A stretch of DNA of 64,000 nt from Breznakibacter xylanolyticus (GTDB taxonomy: Bacteria; Bacteroidota; Bacteroidia; Bacteroidales; Marinilabiliaceae): positions 110,092-174,091 of the forward strand of contig NZ_QKZK01000007.1 in the NCBI RefSeq assembly GCF_003254275.1, read 5' to 3'. Positions 51,942 to 60,582 of this stretch are shown in pieces; the first letter of the stretch is position 1; every line of letters begins with the position of its first letter. The position numbers and the translations under genes are program-made. Under the pieces are notes generated by a model. That model saw only the letters and a list, made by a program, of their open reading frames with translations, made no database searches and had not been told where the DNA came from.

Positions 51942-54900
51942 ATGGGGATGGGTCATTATTTCTATCGGATTTTTGTATGTGGATGCCTGCTGGCCGGCAT
52001 CATACCGGAAACAGCGAAAGCATCGGACGAGTTTAGTTATCATTTTCAATATTTAACCATCAATGAAGGGTTGCCACAAAACACCGTCAACGCCATTGAA
52101 CGGGATGCGCACGGTTTTATGTGGTTTGCCACCGGCAATGGTCTGAGCCGTTACGACGGCTACCGGTTTCGCAATTTCAGCAAACCACAATTACCGTCAA
52201 ACCTGGTGATGGCATTGGCACAAACGCCGGATTCCCGTTTATGGATCGGCACCACTGGCGGCCTCAGCTACTATGACTTAACGAAAGAAGAAATTGTTCC
52301 ATACACAACACTACTCAAAGACAACCAGCCTATCTCCATCCAGGCGCTCCACTGCGACACCCGGGGACGATTATGGGTGGGAACCACCGACCACGGCCTG
52401 TTCATGCTTCAAAAACAAGGTGAAACATATCACCCCACCCATTTAGACACGTCCAACTCGATGCTTCCCGGACAATACGTGGGCGCCCTGATGCAATTGC
52501 GCGATGGCCGACTCCTGATCGGCACCAATCATGGCATTGCAGTATTTCACGAGCCACAGCAACAGCTTAAGCCCTTGGGGGCAGGAAACCTGCAGAACTC
52601 CTTCATCCTGTCGATGCTCGAAACACGCGAAGGCGACCTATGGGTAGGAACCCATTATGGCGCTTGGGTGTACAACCCACAAACAGGACGCGACCAATGG
52701 TTCCTCAACAATCCTTACGACACGGGCTCGTTGAGCCACAACCGGGTGAACACCATCATTCAGGATCCCAAGGGCACCATCTACCTGGGAACCCTGGGCG
52801 GCGTCAACATCTACCGCCCCCGCAACGACCGATTTACAGTTATTGGTCAACAGGACAACAACCGCTACAGCCTCAACAATCCGTTTGTGAAATGCATGCA
52901 AGCCGATGGGCAGGGCAATGTATGGATTGGGACTGAAAAAGGAGGGGTCAACCAATTCAACCTTTACCAAAAAACCTTTCATCACCTAATCAAAGATCCC
53001 CAGCAAACCAACAGTCTGTCGAGCAACACCGTGAACGCCATCCTCACCAACGGCAATGAATGGTGGATTGGGACGGCCGGCGGCGGTCTGAACCGATACG
53101 ATGCCCGAACCGGTCAATTTGTGCATTACCGAAACAATCCCGGCTCACCATCGTCCATTTCGAGCGACTTCATCACCTCGCTCTATCTAACCCCCAAGGG
53201 CGATTTATGGATTGGCACTTGGGGAGGAGGTATCAGCAAACTGCAACCGGGAGGCACCTTTAAACGACTCACCCCACCGGTCAACGACCCTGAAACCAAT
53301 TACGAAAACGCATTTATCTCATCCTTACTTCCCGACGAACGTGGATTTTTATACGTGGGCACAGAAGGAGGACTGGCCATTTTAGATTTAAAAACGGAAA
53401 CATTTCGCAAACTCGACCCAAAAAATAATGCCCTGGCACAAATCAACGAAATTGGGTGCATGTGTAAAGACCGCGACGGATATGTGTGGACCGGAACACG
53501 CAACGGCCTTTACCGCTTTAAGGCCGATGCCATCGATTGGTCGTACAACGTGGTGTGCCCCGAAAACCAAATGCAGTATTTCAGTCAATCCAGTGCCCCC
53601 TCGGGCAAAACCCATTTGCCGGGCAATTACATCGCCTCACTTTTTGAAGATGCGGATGGCAACATCTGGATTGGCACCTATGGGGACGGATTGGTGCGAT
53701 GCACAAAAGACAAAAACAACGGCTTCACTTTCAAGCACTACCGACACACCGACGGCCTGAGCAACGAGGTGATTTATGGCATTTTGCAAGATGAATCGGG
53801 ATTCATTTGGCTGAGCACCGACTACGGTTTATCACGCCTCAACCCCCAACGCGAACAGTTCGACAACTTTTACAGAGCCGACGGACTGCTGAGCGACCAA
53901 TTTTATTGGTCGGCAGCTTTCCGATCCAGGGAGGGTTACCTCTTTTTTGGAGGCACCAACGGATTGAACTATTTCCATCCCTCGTCATTCCCCGTTTATC
54001 CCCATCAACCCAATGTGGACATTGTAGGCGTGAATGTGTTCAACCACCCCGTTCAGGTGGGCGAAGAACGTTACAACCGCGTGGCCATTGGTCGCACCCT
54101 GTCGCAATGCGACACCATTGAACTGTCGTATCGCGATAATGTGTTTTCAATTGAGTTTTCGGCATTGGATTATTTTCATTCTGCCAAAATCAAATATGCC
54201 TACCAATTGGAAGGTGTGGACAGAGATTGGGTAGAAGTCACCGCACAACAGCGCGTGGCCGGGTATTCAAACCTGGCGGGGGGCACCTACCGTTTTCGTG
54301 TCAAAGCCAGCAACAGCGATGGTGAGTGGAACGACCAGGAACGCGTGATGACCATCATCATCCACCCGCCATTTTGGCAAACCACCTGGTTCAAAATCCT
54401 CATCCTGCTGGGATTAGTGCTGGCCGGAATCGGTTATCTCCGATACCACACCAAACGATTGGTGGTGCAAAAAATGAAACTCGAAAAAATGGTGAAAGAC
54501 CGCACACAAACCATTGAAGAACAAAACGAACGCATGCGCCATCAGGCCGAAGATCTGCAAAATGCCAATACCGTGCTCGAAAACCGGCGCGAGCTGATTG
54601 AAAACCAAAAACGAGAGCTCGAAATCATGAATGGCGAAATAGTGCAGCAACGCGACCAGGTGGTTGAACTCAACAAACAAATCGAGCAAATCAACCAGCT
54701 CAGGATGACGTTTTTCACCAACATCTCGCACGAGTTCCGAACCCCCCTCACCCTCATCATCGCCCCCATCGAGAAACTATTGCGCGAAGTGCACCTCCCG
54801 GGAGCCGTTAACGACGTTCTCACAGGCGTGCAACGTAATGCCAAACGTCTCAACCTACTGATCGACCAACTACTGACATTCAGAAAAATCGAGACCGGCA

Positions 54901-56276
54901 ACCTCAAAATTATGCTGCGTCACGACGACCTTGGTGACTTTATCAACGATGTGTTTCACGCCTTTGATGCACTGGCTCAACAGCGAAATATCTCCTACAC
55001 CCTTCAGCTTCACATCGACAGCCAACCCCGCTGGTTCGACCGCGACAAACTCGAAAACATCCTTTACAACCTGCTGGCCAACGCCTTTAAATACACCGAC
55101 GAAGGGGGCAACATCACCCTGACCATCCGCGAAGAAATGGTGAAACGCGACACCACCCCATCCCCCACCCTGGTGATAGAAGTGAGCGACAACGGCATCG
55201 GCATCGACGAAGCCCACGTCAGCCACATCTTCGAACGATTTTACCGCACCCCGCAAGGCAGCAACATTAAAGGAACCGGCATTGGGCTTGCGCTCACGCG
55301 CGACCTAGTGGAGGCCATGAACGGCGCCATTATGGTGACCTCCAAAGTGGGTCAGGGCAGCACCTTTACCGTCACTCTGCCTTGTGGCAAAGAAGCTTTC
55401 CCGGGAGCCGAAATCAGCGACCTGGACGAATTTGAACCCTCCGATTTGGGGAGCAAAGTACAGATCATCGCCGATCATTTGACCGACGACGAACCCTTTA
55501 TGAACGATGACGAACGCGACGCTACTGACGAGCCGGTGGTGCTGGTGGTTGAAGACAACAAAGAGCTGCTTTCATTTCTCTCGGGCGCCCTGTCGGATGA
55601 CTTCAGGGTGGTGACGGCCGAAAACGGTAAAACAGGCTACGAAATGGCGCGTAAACACTCCCCCGAATTAATTATTTCGGATGTGATGATGCCCGTGACC
55701 GATGGCATTGAGATGTGCCGACTGGTGAAGAGCAACCTCTACACCAGCCACATCCCAGTGATTCTGCTCTCAGCCAAGGCGCAAATTGAAAACCAGCTCG
55801 ACGGACTACAAACGGGCGCCGATGATTACATTGCCAAACCCTTTAACCTGGAGATTTTACGTGCCAAGGTAAAAAACCAAATCGAAGCCCGACAGCGCAT
55901 GCGCAACCTGTTCACCTCACAGGCCAGGGTGCAACCGATTGAAAACACCCCATCGTCTATCGATGAAAAATTCCTGACCAAAGCCTACGAAATCATGGAA
56001 TCGGGCTACACCAACCCCGACTTTAACGTAGAACTCTTTGCCGACCAAATGTTTGTGAGCCGAAGCCTGTTGTACAAAAAACTCAAGGCACTGGTCGATC
56101 TCTCGCCCAACGACTTCATCACCGTTTATCGACTCAAAAAATCGTTACCCCTGCTGGCATCGCGCGAACTGTCGGTCAACGAAGTGGCCTATCGCATCGG
56201 CTTCAACGACCCCAAATATTTCAGTCGGGTATTTAAAAAATTCTACAAAAAAACGCCCAGCGAATATGTGGGATAA
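51942..56276 (+). CDS. hybrid two-component sensor-regulator (HTCS)
   Basis: One-protein signal system that senses oligosaccharides in the periplasm and activates nearby glycan genes. The 1444-residue product (ATG at 51942-51944, or 51948) has a signal peptide, two seven-bladed propellers built from about 14 reg_prop repeats (each like GDLWIGTWGGGISKL), a Y_Y_Y domain, one membrane helix (ILILLGLVLAGIGYL), HisKA with H930 (FFTNISHEFRTPLTLI), HATPase, a receiver with D1247 (LIISDVMMPVTDG) and an AraC helix-turn-helix (NEVAYRIGFNDPKYFSRVFK). Divergent from the GH43-epimerase-GH51 set, it very probably controls it, with arabino-oligosaccharide as signal. Confidence 0.95.
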   Translation: MGMGHYFYRIFVCGCLLAGIIPETAKASDEFSYHFQYLTINEGLPQNTVNAIERDAHGFMWFATGNGLSRYDGYRFRNFSKPQLPSNLVMALAQTPDSRLWIGTTGGLSYYDLTKEEIVPYTTLLKDNQPISIQALHCDTRGRLWVGTTDHGLFMLQKQGETYHPTHLDTSNSMLPGQYVGALMQLRDGRLLIGTNHGIAVFHEPQQQLKPLGAGNLQNSFILSMLETREGDLWVGTHYGAWVYNPQTGRDQWFLNNPYDTGSLSHNRVNTIIQDPKGTIYLGTLGGVNIYRPRNDRFTVIGQQDNNRYSLNNPFVKCMQADGQGNVWIGTEKGGVNQFNLYQKTFHHLIKDPQQTNSLSSNTVNAILTNGNEWWIGTAGGGLNRYDARTGQFVHYRNNPGSPSSISSDFITSLYLTPKGDLWIGTWGGGISKLQPGGTFKRLTPPVNDPETNYENAFISSLLPDERGFLYVGTEGGLAILDLKTETFRKLDPKNNALAQINEIGCMCKDRDGYVWTGTRNGLYRFKADAIDWSYNVVCPENQMQYFSQSSAPSGKTHLPGNYIASLFEDADGNIWIGTYGDGLVRCTKDKNNGFTFKHYRHTDGLSNEVIYGILQDESGFIWLSTDYGLSRLNPQREQFDNFYRADGLLSDQFYWSAAFRSREGYLFFGGTNGLNYFHPSSFPVYPHQPNVDIVGVNVFNHPVQVGEERYNRVAIGRTLSQCDTIELSYRDNVFSIEFSALDYFHSAKIKYAYQLEGVDRDWVEVTAQQRVAGYSNLAGGTYRFRVKASNSDGEWNDQERVMTIIIHPPFWQTTWFKILILLGLVLAGIGYLRYHTKRLVVQKMKLEKMVKDRTQTIEEQNERMRHQAEDLQNANTVLENRRELIENQKRELEIMNGEIVQQRDQVVELNKQIEQINQLRMTFFTNISHEFRTPLTLIIAPIEKLLREVHLPGAVNDVLTGVQRNAKRLNLLIDQLLTFRKIETGNLKIMLRHDDLGDFINDVFHAFDALAQQRNISYTLQLHIDSQPRWFDRDKLENILYNLLANAFKYTDEGGNITLTIREEMVKRDTTPSPTLVIEVSDNGIGIDEAHVSHIFERFYRTPQGSNIKGTGIGLALTRDLVEAMNGAIMVTSKVGQGSTFTVTLPCGKEAFPGAEISDLDEFEPSDLGSKVQIIADHLTDDEPFMNDDERDATDEPVVLVVEDNKELLSFLSGALSDDFRVVTAENGKTGYEMARKHSPELIISDVMMPVTDGIEMCRLVKSNLYTSHIPVILLSAKAQIENQLDGLQTGADDYIAKPFNLEILRAKVKNQIEARQRMRNLFTSQARVQPIENTPSSIDEKFLTKAYEIMESGYTNPDFNVELFADQMFVSRSLLYKKLKALVDLSPNDFITVYRLKKSLPLLASRELSVNEVAYRIGFNDPKYFSRVFKKFYKKTPSEYVG

Positions 56277-56297
56277 AGAAAGGCAGGCATCCGAACA

Positions 56298-57077
56298 TCA
56301 TGCCCGGCGGGGATGGCCCATTTGCCGCAAACACGCCCGCAGGGCATCGAACGACACCTCCGGAGCCTGAAATTCCAAACATGCAGCACCTATTTGCCCG
56401 AGACTATGGGCATCAGAGAACGACACCAGCGGGTATTTCAGCAAATGGGGATGAGCCTGTAAAAAGGCGTCCCGTTTGCAATGAGGCGAAAGCTCAATGG
56501 CATCGAATGGCAAGGCGGGGTCAACCATCCCAAGTTGGCTAAGGATGCTGTAAGAAGGACGATCGGCGTGCGCGGCAATGAAAATGCCATTGAGCGCTTT
56601 CACGGCATCGGCCACCTCGTCAATGCCGGCATCCAAAGCCATGATGAGCAATCGAGACTCCTCGCCCAAAATGTTCTCTGCGGCATCCACCCACACCTGG
56701 TCGCCAAAACGCCGGGGATCGTTGGGAAAATTAGGCAAATGAAGATCCAAAAATTGCTGAAAAGCATCCTGCTGAGGGGGCGTTTCAAAATAAGCCAGAC
56801 AATGCACCTCCTCGCGGGTGTTGATTTCCACACCGCACCACACCGTCAACCCCGCTTCGCGTCCCACTTGCTGCACCTGTTGGCACTGCCGCATGCTGTT
56901 GTGATCGGTAATGGCAATCAGGTCGAGGCCACGACGCAGGGCTTGCTGCACGATGCGCACAGGCGTCATCTCCAAGCTTCCGCAAGGCGACAACACTGTA
57001 TGAATATGCAAATCGGCGCGATATGTTTGGCTGTGTGCGATGGGTGAATAAAATGAGATGTCAAACAAAAAAAACAT
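56298..57077 (-). CDS. PHP-domain phosphoesterase
   Basis: The 259-residue protein has the metal-binding PHP motifs: YRADLHIHTVLSPCGSLEM, LDLIAITDHNSMRQC, VWCGVEINTREEVHCL, IAAHADRPSYSIL and VSFSDAHSLGQIG, similar to TrpH-type phosphoesterases. A short hydrophobic N-terminus (MFFLFDISFYSPI) precedes the domain and may be untranslated. The last gene of the sensory-hydrogenase operon, it sits 24 bp after the DRTGG gene. PHP proteins recur in such clusters in other anaerobes; the substrate is unknown. It is convergent with the HTCS gene, 21 bp away. Confidence 0.88.
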   Translation of the reverse strand: MFFLFDISFYSPIAHSQTYRADLHIHTVLSPCGSLEMTPVRIVQQALRRGLDLIAITDHNSMRQCQQVQQVGREAGLTVWCGVEINTREEVHCLAYFETPPQQDAFQQFLDLHLPNFPNDPRRFGDQVWVDAAENILGEESRLLIMALDAGIDEVADAVKALNGIFIAAHADRPSYSILSQLGMVDPALPFDAIELSPHCKRDAFLQAHPHLLKYPLVSFSDAHSLGQIGAACLEFQAPEVSFDALRACLRQMGHPRRA

Positions 57078-57101
57078 GAACCACCCAACATTGCCAAGGG
57101 A

Positions 57102-57443
57102 TTACCCCCGGGGGTTGAGCAATTGGTACAAGCGCCCTGAAATCTCAAACGCCTCCAACGACGTACCCAGCAAGGGAATGCCCTCTTCGTGGCTCTGCAC
57201 CATCGTATCGGCCGCGGGCTCGAGGCCTTTGACCAGGATCACGGCGGCTACCTCCTTGAGCGAAGCCACGGCCATGATGTTGCGATGCGTTTGCAGGGTG
57301 ATCCACACCTGCCCTTCATCCACATTGCCCATCACATCGCTCAACAAGTCGGAGGTGTAGCCTCCGGTTACGTCGTGATCCAGACCGGCCTGTCCGCTGA
57401 AAACCGTCAGGCTCAATTCGTTTACCAAGTCACTTACCTTCAT
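57102..57443 (-). CDS. small DRTGG-domain protein (first)
   Basis: The 113-residue protein (ATG at 57441-57443, overlapping the end of the upstream hydrogenase-like gene by 14 bp) is a stand-alone DRTGG domain: MKVSDLVNELSLTVFSGQAG, TGGYTSDLLSDVMGNVDEGQ and VKGLEPAADTMVQSHEEGIP. DRTGG domains occur in phosphotransacetylases and near CBS proteins and may bind nucleotides. A second, divergent copy lies 1.8 kb upstream in the same operon. Confidence 0.85.
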   Translation of the reverse strand: MKVSDLVNELSLTVFSGQAGLDHDVTGGYTSDLLSDVMGNVDEGQVWITLQTHRNIMAVASLKEVAAVILVKGLEPAADTMVQSHEEGIPLLGTSLEAFEISGRLYQLLNPRG

Positions 57444-58812
57444 ATTTAGCGCCTTTTTTTCGACAATCTTTATCCAATCGATCCTTGCCCCAAGTTTTTT
57501 CGATGATGCGAATGGCATGGTCGCTGCTGAGCTTGCGATGTTTTTCCATGGTTCGCTGTAAAAAGATGCAATGCGACAAATTGGCTTCGCGGCGGGTGAT
57601 GTCCTCGGCCAGGCTTTGGCAGTTGGGAGCCCCGCAGGCGCCACAATCAATGCCGGGCAAATAACACATCAGGTTGCGTGCCTGCTGCATCTTTTTAAGC
57701 GCCTGCCCTACATCGGCACCAAAAGCCTGAATGCTGCGGGGATGTATCTCATCGAGCGTCAAATGCTCATCGAGATAATCGAGAGCAGCCCCATAAGCCG
57801 GATTGTCGGTCAACGACCCGTCCTTCATCGACAGAGTCTTTTTGCGCAACCGCTCCACTATGAGAAAACGGTTACGACTCATGAGCACTCCGCCGGCACA
57901 CCCCTCGTCACAGCCGCGCAATTCCAGAAAATCAACATCGGTGATCTGGTCGGTCGTTTCGAGCTGATCCAGCAACTCAATCACGTTATGAATTTCGTCA
58001 ATGGCCAAACAACGGCCCTGCATGCGGTCGGCCTCGCCATTGGTCAGGCTCCACAACGCCCCCTTATGAGGGATGGGAGGAATCTCAAGGGCCATGCCCT
58101 GCCCCACGTCGGGTTGTTGAATCAGCAGTTGTTGCACCTTATTATACAGGAAATCCATGTTGATGACACCATTGATGACCGACTGTTTTTCACCCACCGG
58201 GCTTTTCACAGCGGCAATTTTGGCGGCGCACGGGGTCACGTAAAACAAACCGATATCCGATTCATCGATGCCCTGGCCGATGAGCATTTGCTTATACAAA
58301 ATGGACGTGGCATCGATGGGCGGTTTGATGGGAATAATATGGTCGACCAAGGCCGGAAACCGTACCTGAATGAGCCGCACAATGGCCGGACAAAAAGGGC
58401 TGATGAGAGGCTTATCGGGCATTTCTCCCTGTGCCTGCACCATGCGACGCGTAATGACATCGGCCGTCTGCTCCACCTGGCAAACATGGGTAAAGCCAAT
58501 TTCCTGCACGGCGGCGTGAATGCGTTCATCGCTGACCGTATCGGCAAACTGCCCAAAAAAGACGGCCGGCAACAAAGCCACCCGCACCTTAAAATCAAAG
58601 ATGCGGGCAAAATCGTCCTGCGCCACATAAATGGCATCTACGGGGCATGCCCGCATGCATTCGCCACAGTCAACACACCAATCCTGACGTATGGTTGCCT
58701 TGCCATCACGGATGCGAATGGCCGATGTGGGGCATTTCATCATGCAATGGGTGCACCCGGTACATTGGTCGGTGTTGACGTTTAAGGCATGATAAAATGA
58801 TTCGTTGAGCAT
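57430..58812 (-). CDS. [FeFe]-hydrogenase-like iron-sulfur protein with altered catalytic loops
   Basis: The 460-residue protein has two N-terminal [4Fe-4S] clusters (CTGCTHCMMKCP, CVDCGECMRACP), an Fe_hyd_lg_C domain and a C-terminal 4Fe-4S domain (C390, C393, C398, C415, in CGACGAPNCQSLAED). The H-cluster loops are changed: loop 1 reads SPFCP (C141 kept, the proton-relay Cys of TSCCP replaced by Phe), loop 2 TPCAAK (C195 kept), loop 3 GCDEGCAGG (C301 and C305 kept). All four ligands of the cubane are present, so an H-cluster might bind, but fast H2 turnover is unlikely. This fits the sensory or putatively sensory groups of [FeFe] hydrogenases. Confidence 0.85.
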   Translation of the reverse strand: MLNESFYHALNVNTDQCTGCTHCMMKCPTSAIRIRDGKATIRQDWCVDCGECMRACPVDAIYVAQDDFARIFDFKVRVALLPAVFFGQFADTVSDERIHAAVQEIGFTHVCQVEQTADVITRRMVQAQGEMPDKPLISPFCPAIVRLIQVRFPALVDHIIPIKPPIDATSILYKQMLIGQGIDESDIGLFYVTPCAAKIAAVKSPVGEKQSVINGVINMDFLYNKVQQLLIQQPDVGQGMALEIPPIPHKGALWSLTNGEADRMQGRCLAIDEIHNVIELLDQLETTDQITDVDFLELRGCDEGCAGGVLMSRNRFLIVERLRKKTLSMKDGSLTDNPAYGAALDYLDEHLTLDEIHPRSIQAFGADVGQALKKMQQARNLMCYLPGIDCGACGAPNCQSLAEDITRREANLSHCIFLQRTMEKHRKLSSDHAIRIIEKTWGKDRLDKDCRKKGAKYEGK

Positions 58813-58836
58813 AACAACCGCTTAAAGATATAATGT

Positions 58837-59247
58837 TCAAAAATAAGTAATTAATTCGACCCGAGTTCCCACCCCCACCTGACTGGAGATGTTGAGTACA
58901 TCGACATTTTTTTTCATATTGGGCAACCCCATACCGGCACCAAACCCCATCTCGCGCACCTTGGCCGAAGCGGTGGAATAACCGGCTTGCATGGCCAGGG
59001 GGATATCAGGAATGCCCGGTCCCTGATCGCGCACCTCAATGGAAACACTTCCCTGTTCAACACGCGCGGTAATGATCCCGTTGTAAGCATGAGCCACCAC
59101 GTTTACCTCAGCCTCATACAGAGCCACCACCACCCGTTTGACCACCTTGGGATCGACATTCAACTGCTTGAGCACTTTTTTAATGCTGCTGGATGCATGC
59201 CCGGCTTTACTAAAATTACCCCCTTCTACCTCGTAAGTCAATTCCAT
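58837..59247 (-). CDS. RsbW/SpoIIAB-like ATP-binding protein
   Basis: The 136-residue GHKL protein has the anti-sigma-factor-kinase type motifs: ALYEAEVNVVAHAYNG (N box), EVRDQGPGIPDIPLAMQAGY (G1) and EMGFGAGMGLPNMKKNVD (G2). In Firmicutes such proteins bind and phosphorylate anti-anti-sigma factors that SpoIIE phosphatases reset; here a SpoIIE-type phosphatase is in the same operon but no STAS protein or sigma factor is. It lies 24 bp after a DRTGG gene would end if read in order, and 25 bp before the hydrogenase-like gene. Confidence 0.88.
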   Translation of the reverse strand: MELTYEVEGGNFSKAGHASSSIKKVLKQLNVDPKVVKRVVVALYEAEVNVVAHAYNGIITARVEQGSVSIEVRDQGPGIPDIPLAMQAGYSTASAKVREMGFGAGMGLPNMKKNVDVLNISSQVGVGTRVELITYF

Positions 59248-59259
59248 GAATCACAAATA

Positions 59260-59604
59260 TTAATAAACCGGCGCCAAGCCATGCGTATAAAGAATTCCCA
59301 CGGTTCGATACATCGAATAAGCACATTCAAGCATCACCAGATTGTTTTCACAGGCCAAAGCCACCATGTCAGGGGTGGCTTTTTTGCCTCTGACCAACAA
59401 CACACAAGCGATATCAGACATTTCGGCCGTACGAATGGTCTGCGTGTTGCACATGCCCGTGATGAGCACCAGTCCGTCGGTGTCGAGCGTGAGCACATCG
59501 CTCATCAAGTCGCTGGCAAAGGCCGCCCGCAAAGGCTCCGACAGTCGTTGATGGCCACACACCACGCGGGCGTCCAATAATGAAACAACAGTTGATATTT
59601 CCAT
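59260..59604 (-). CDS. small DRTGG-domain protein (second)
   Basis: The 114-residue protein (ATG at 59602-59604) begins MEISTVVSLLDARVVCGHQR and contains AAFASDLMSDVLTLDTDGLV and LLVRGKKATPDMVALACENN, matching the first DRTGG protein in layout but with low identity (for example VVCGHQRL against LTVFSGQAGL). Two paralogues in one operon suggest a heterodimer or two separate ligands. It ends 12 bp before the ATPase start. Confidence 0.82.
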   Translation of the reverse strand: MEISTVVSLLDARVVCGHQRLSEPLRAAFASDLMSDVLTLDTDGLVLITGMCNTQTIRTAEMSDIACVLLVRGKKATPDMVALACENNLVMLECAYSMYRTVGILYTHGLAPVY

Positions 59605-59648
59605 ACACAAGGGTTTTCAATAAACAGGTTCACGCAAGCCATGCACAA

Positions 59649-60470
59649 TTATGACGCTGGGATAAGTGTGGCAAAATAGTGCTCCAAATCGTGCAAGGGT
59701 TTCAACGACACCTCCGTGCCACCCTCGCCCTTTTGGCCATAATCGAAGGGATTATCCAGATCGCGAATCAGAAAGAACATGTAAGATATCAAAAAAGTCA
59801 CCACCAGGGTAAAAAACATCGACGCATAAAATGGCTTGATGTTGATGATGATCAATCCCACAGCAATGATGAGCCCCATGGCCTCGAGAATGGCATAGGC
59901 CGACTGAATAAAATTGGTATCCCGAATGGTGTCGATACGCAACAACATTTTGCGAAAATTGTGCTGCTCGTTTTTCAGCCGAATCACGTATGCCGGCTGC
60001 ACTCCATCGCGCTCCAGCGCAACAAAAACATCATTCATTTGCGACAGCATGGCCAGCATGTTCACCGTTTTCTCGTTGCGATAAAACCACGCCATCAGAT
60101 GCGACAATAACTGCTGTTGCAGCGACATCAAATGCGCGGTAGCCGCTGATGGCCTGGCTTGACTCAGGGTGTAAGCATCGTCGTACATGGTTCGCAGGGA
60201 GGCGGCCAATTCGGAAGGCAGTTTTTCGCTCTCCTTGTAATCGGCCATCACACCCGACAACAAAAAACCAATCAGAAAAATGGTTCCGGCCACCAAACTG
60301 GTAAACAATGCATTGAGCTCCATCACTTCCAACTGAAGATGATGGGCCACCAGTTTTAACGTGGCAACCAAAAGAATGACGGGCAAAATTTTGAATGCCA
60401 AGGCCCATTTCTGCCAAAAATTGCGCGTGGTACGCCGAAAAAGATCTGAAGATGAAATGTTTCGATTCAT
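59649..60470 (-). CDS. membrane protein, bestrophin/DUF4239-like, uncharacterised
   Basis: The 273-residue protein (ATG at 60468-60470) has two hydrophobic spans near residues 27-80 (LAFKILPVILLVATLKLVAH, TSLVAGTIFLIGFLLSGVMA), a long cytoplasmic helical middle and two spans near 205-245 (EAMGLIIAVGLIIINIKPFY, FFTLVVTFLISYMFFLIRDL), then NPFDYGQKGEGGTEVSLKPL. The layout and the LDNPFD end resemble bestrophin-like/DUF4239 proteins. It sits inside the sensory-hydrogenase operon, with gaps of 44 bp and 112 bp, but this family is not a standard member of such clusters. Confidence 0.7.
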   Translation of the reverse strand: MNRNISSSDLFRRTTRNFWQKWALAFKILPVILLVATLKLVAHHLQLEVMELNALFTSLVAGTIFLIGFLLSGVMADYKESEKLPSELAASLRTMYDDAYTLSQARPSAATAHLMSLQQQLLSHLMAWFYRNEKTVNMLAMLSQMNDVFVALERDGVQPAYVIRLKNEQHNFRKMLLRIDTIRDTNFIQSAYAILEAMGLIIAVGLIIINIKPFYASMFFTLVVTFLISYMFFLIRDLDNPFDYGQKGEGGTEVSLKPLHDLEHYFATLIPAS

Positions 60471-60490
60471 TTTAATGGATTCATTACGGG

Positions 60491-60504
60491 TCACAAATAT
60501 GTGA
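60491..60504. promoter_or_regulatory. TCACA-AATA-TGTGA dyad before the membrane-protein gene
   Basis: A perfect 5-bp inverted repeat with a 4-base centre, 20 bp upstream of the membrane-protein ATG in the only long gap of the operon. It could be an operator or part of an internal promoter; Crp/Fnr-family sites have similar half-sites but in the opposite order. Confidence 0.3.
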
Positions 60505-60582
60505 TTTAATCATCGAATCCCGACATCCGGACAGAGAAAAAACGGCATCGACCATTCATGATCTGATCCCCCGCCCCGTCAG

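Noticed and set aside
57571..58785. Long plus-strand open frame (404 codons) opposite the hydrogenase-like gene
   Set aside because: It lies wholly antisense to a gene with clear iron-sulfur motifs and has a His/Arg-rich, non-domain sequence; it arises from the codon bias of the real gene.
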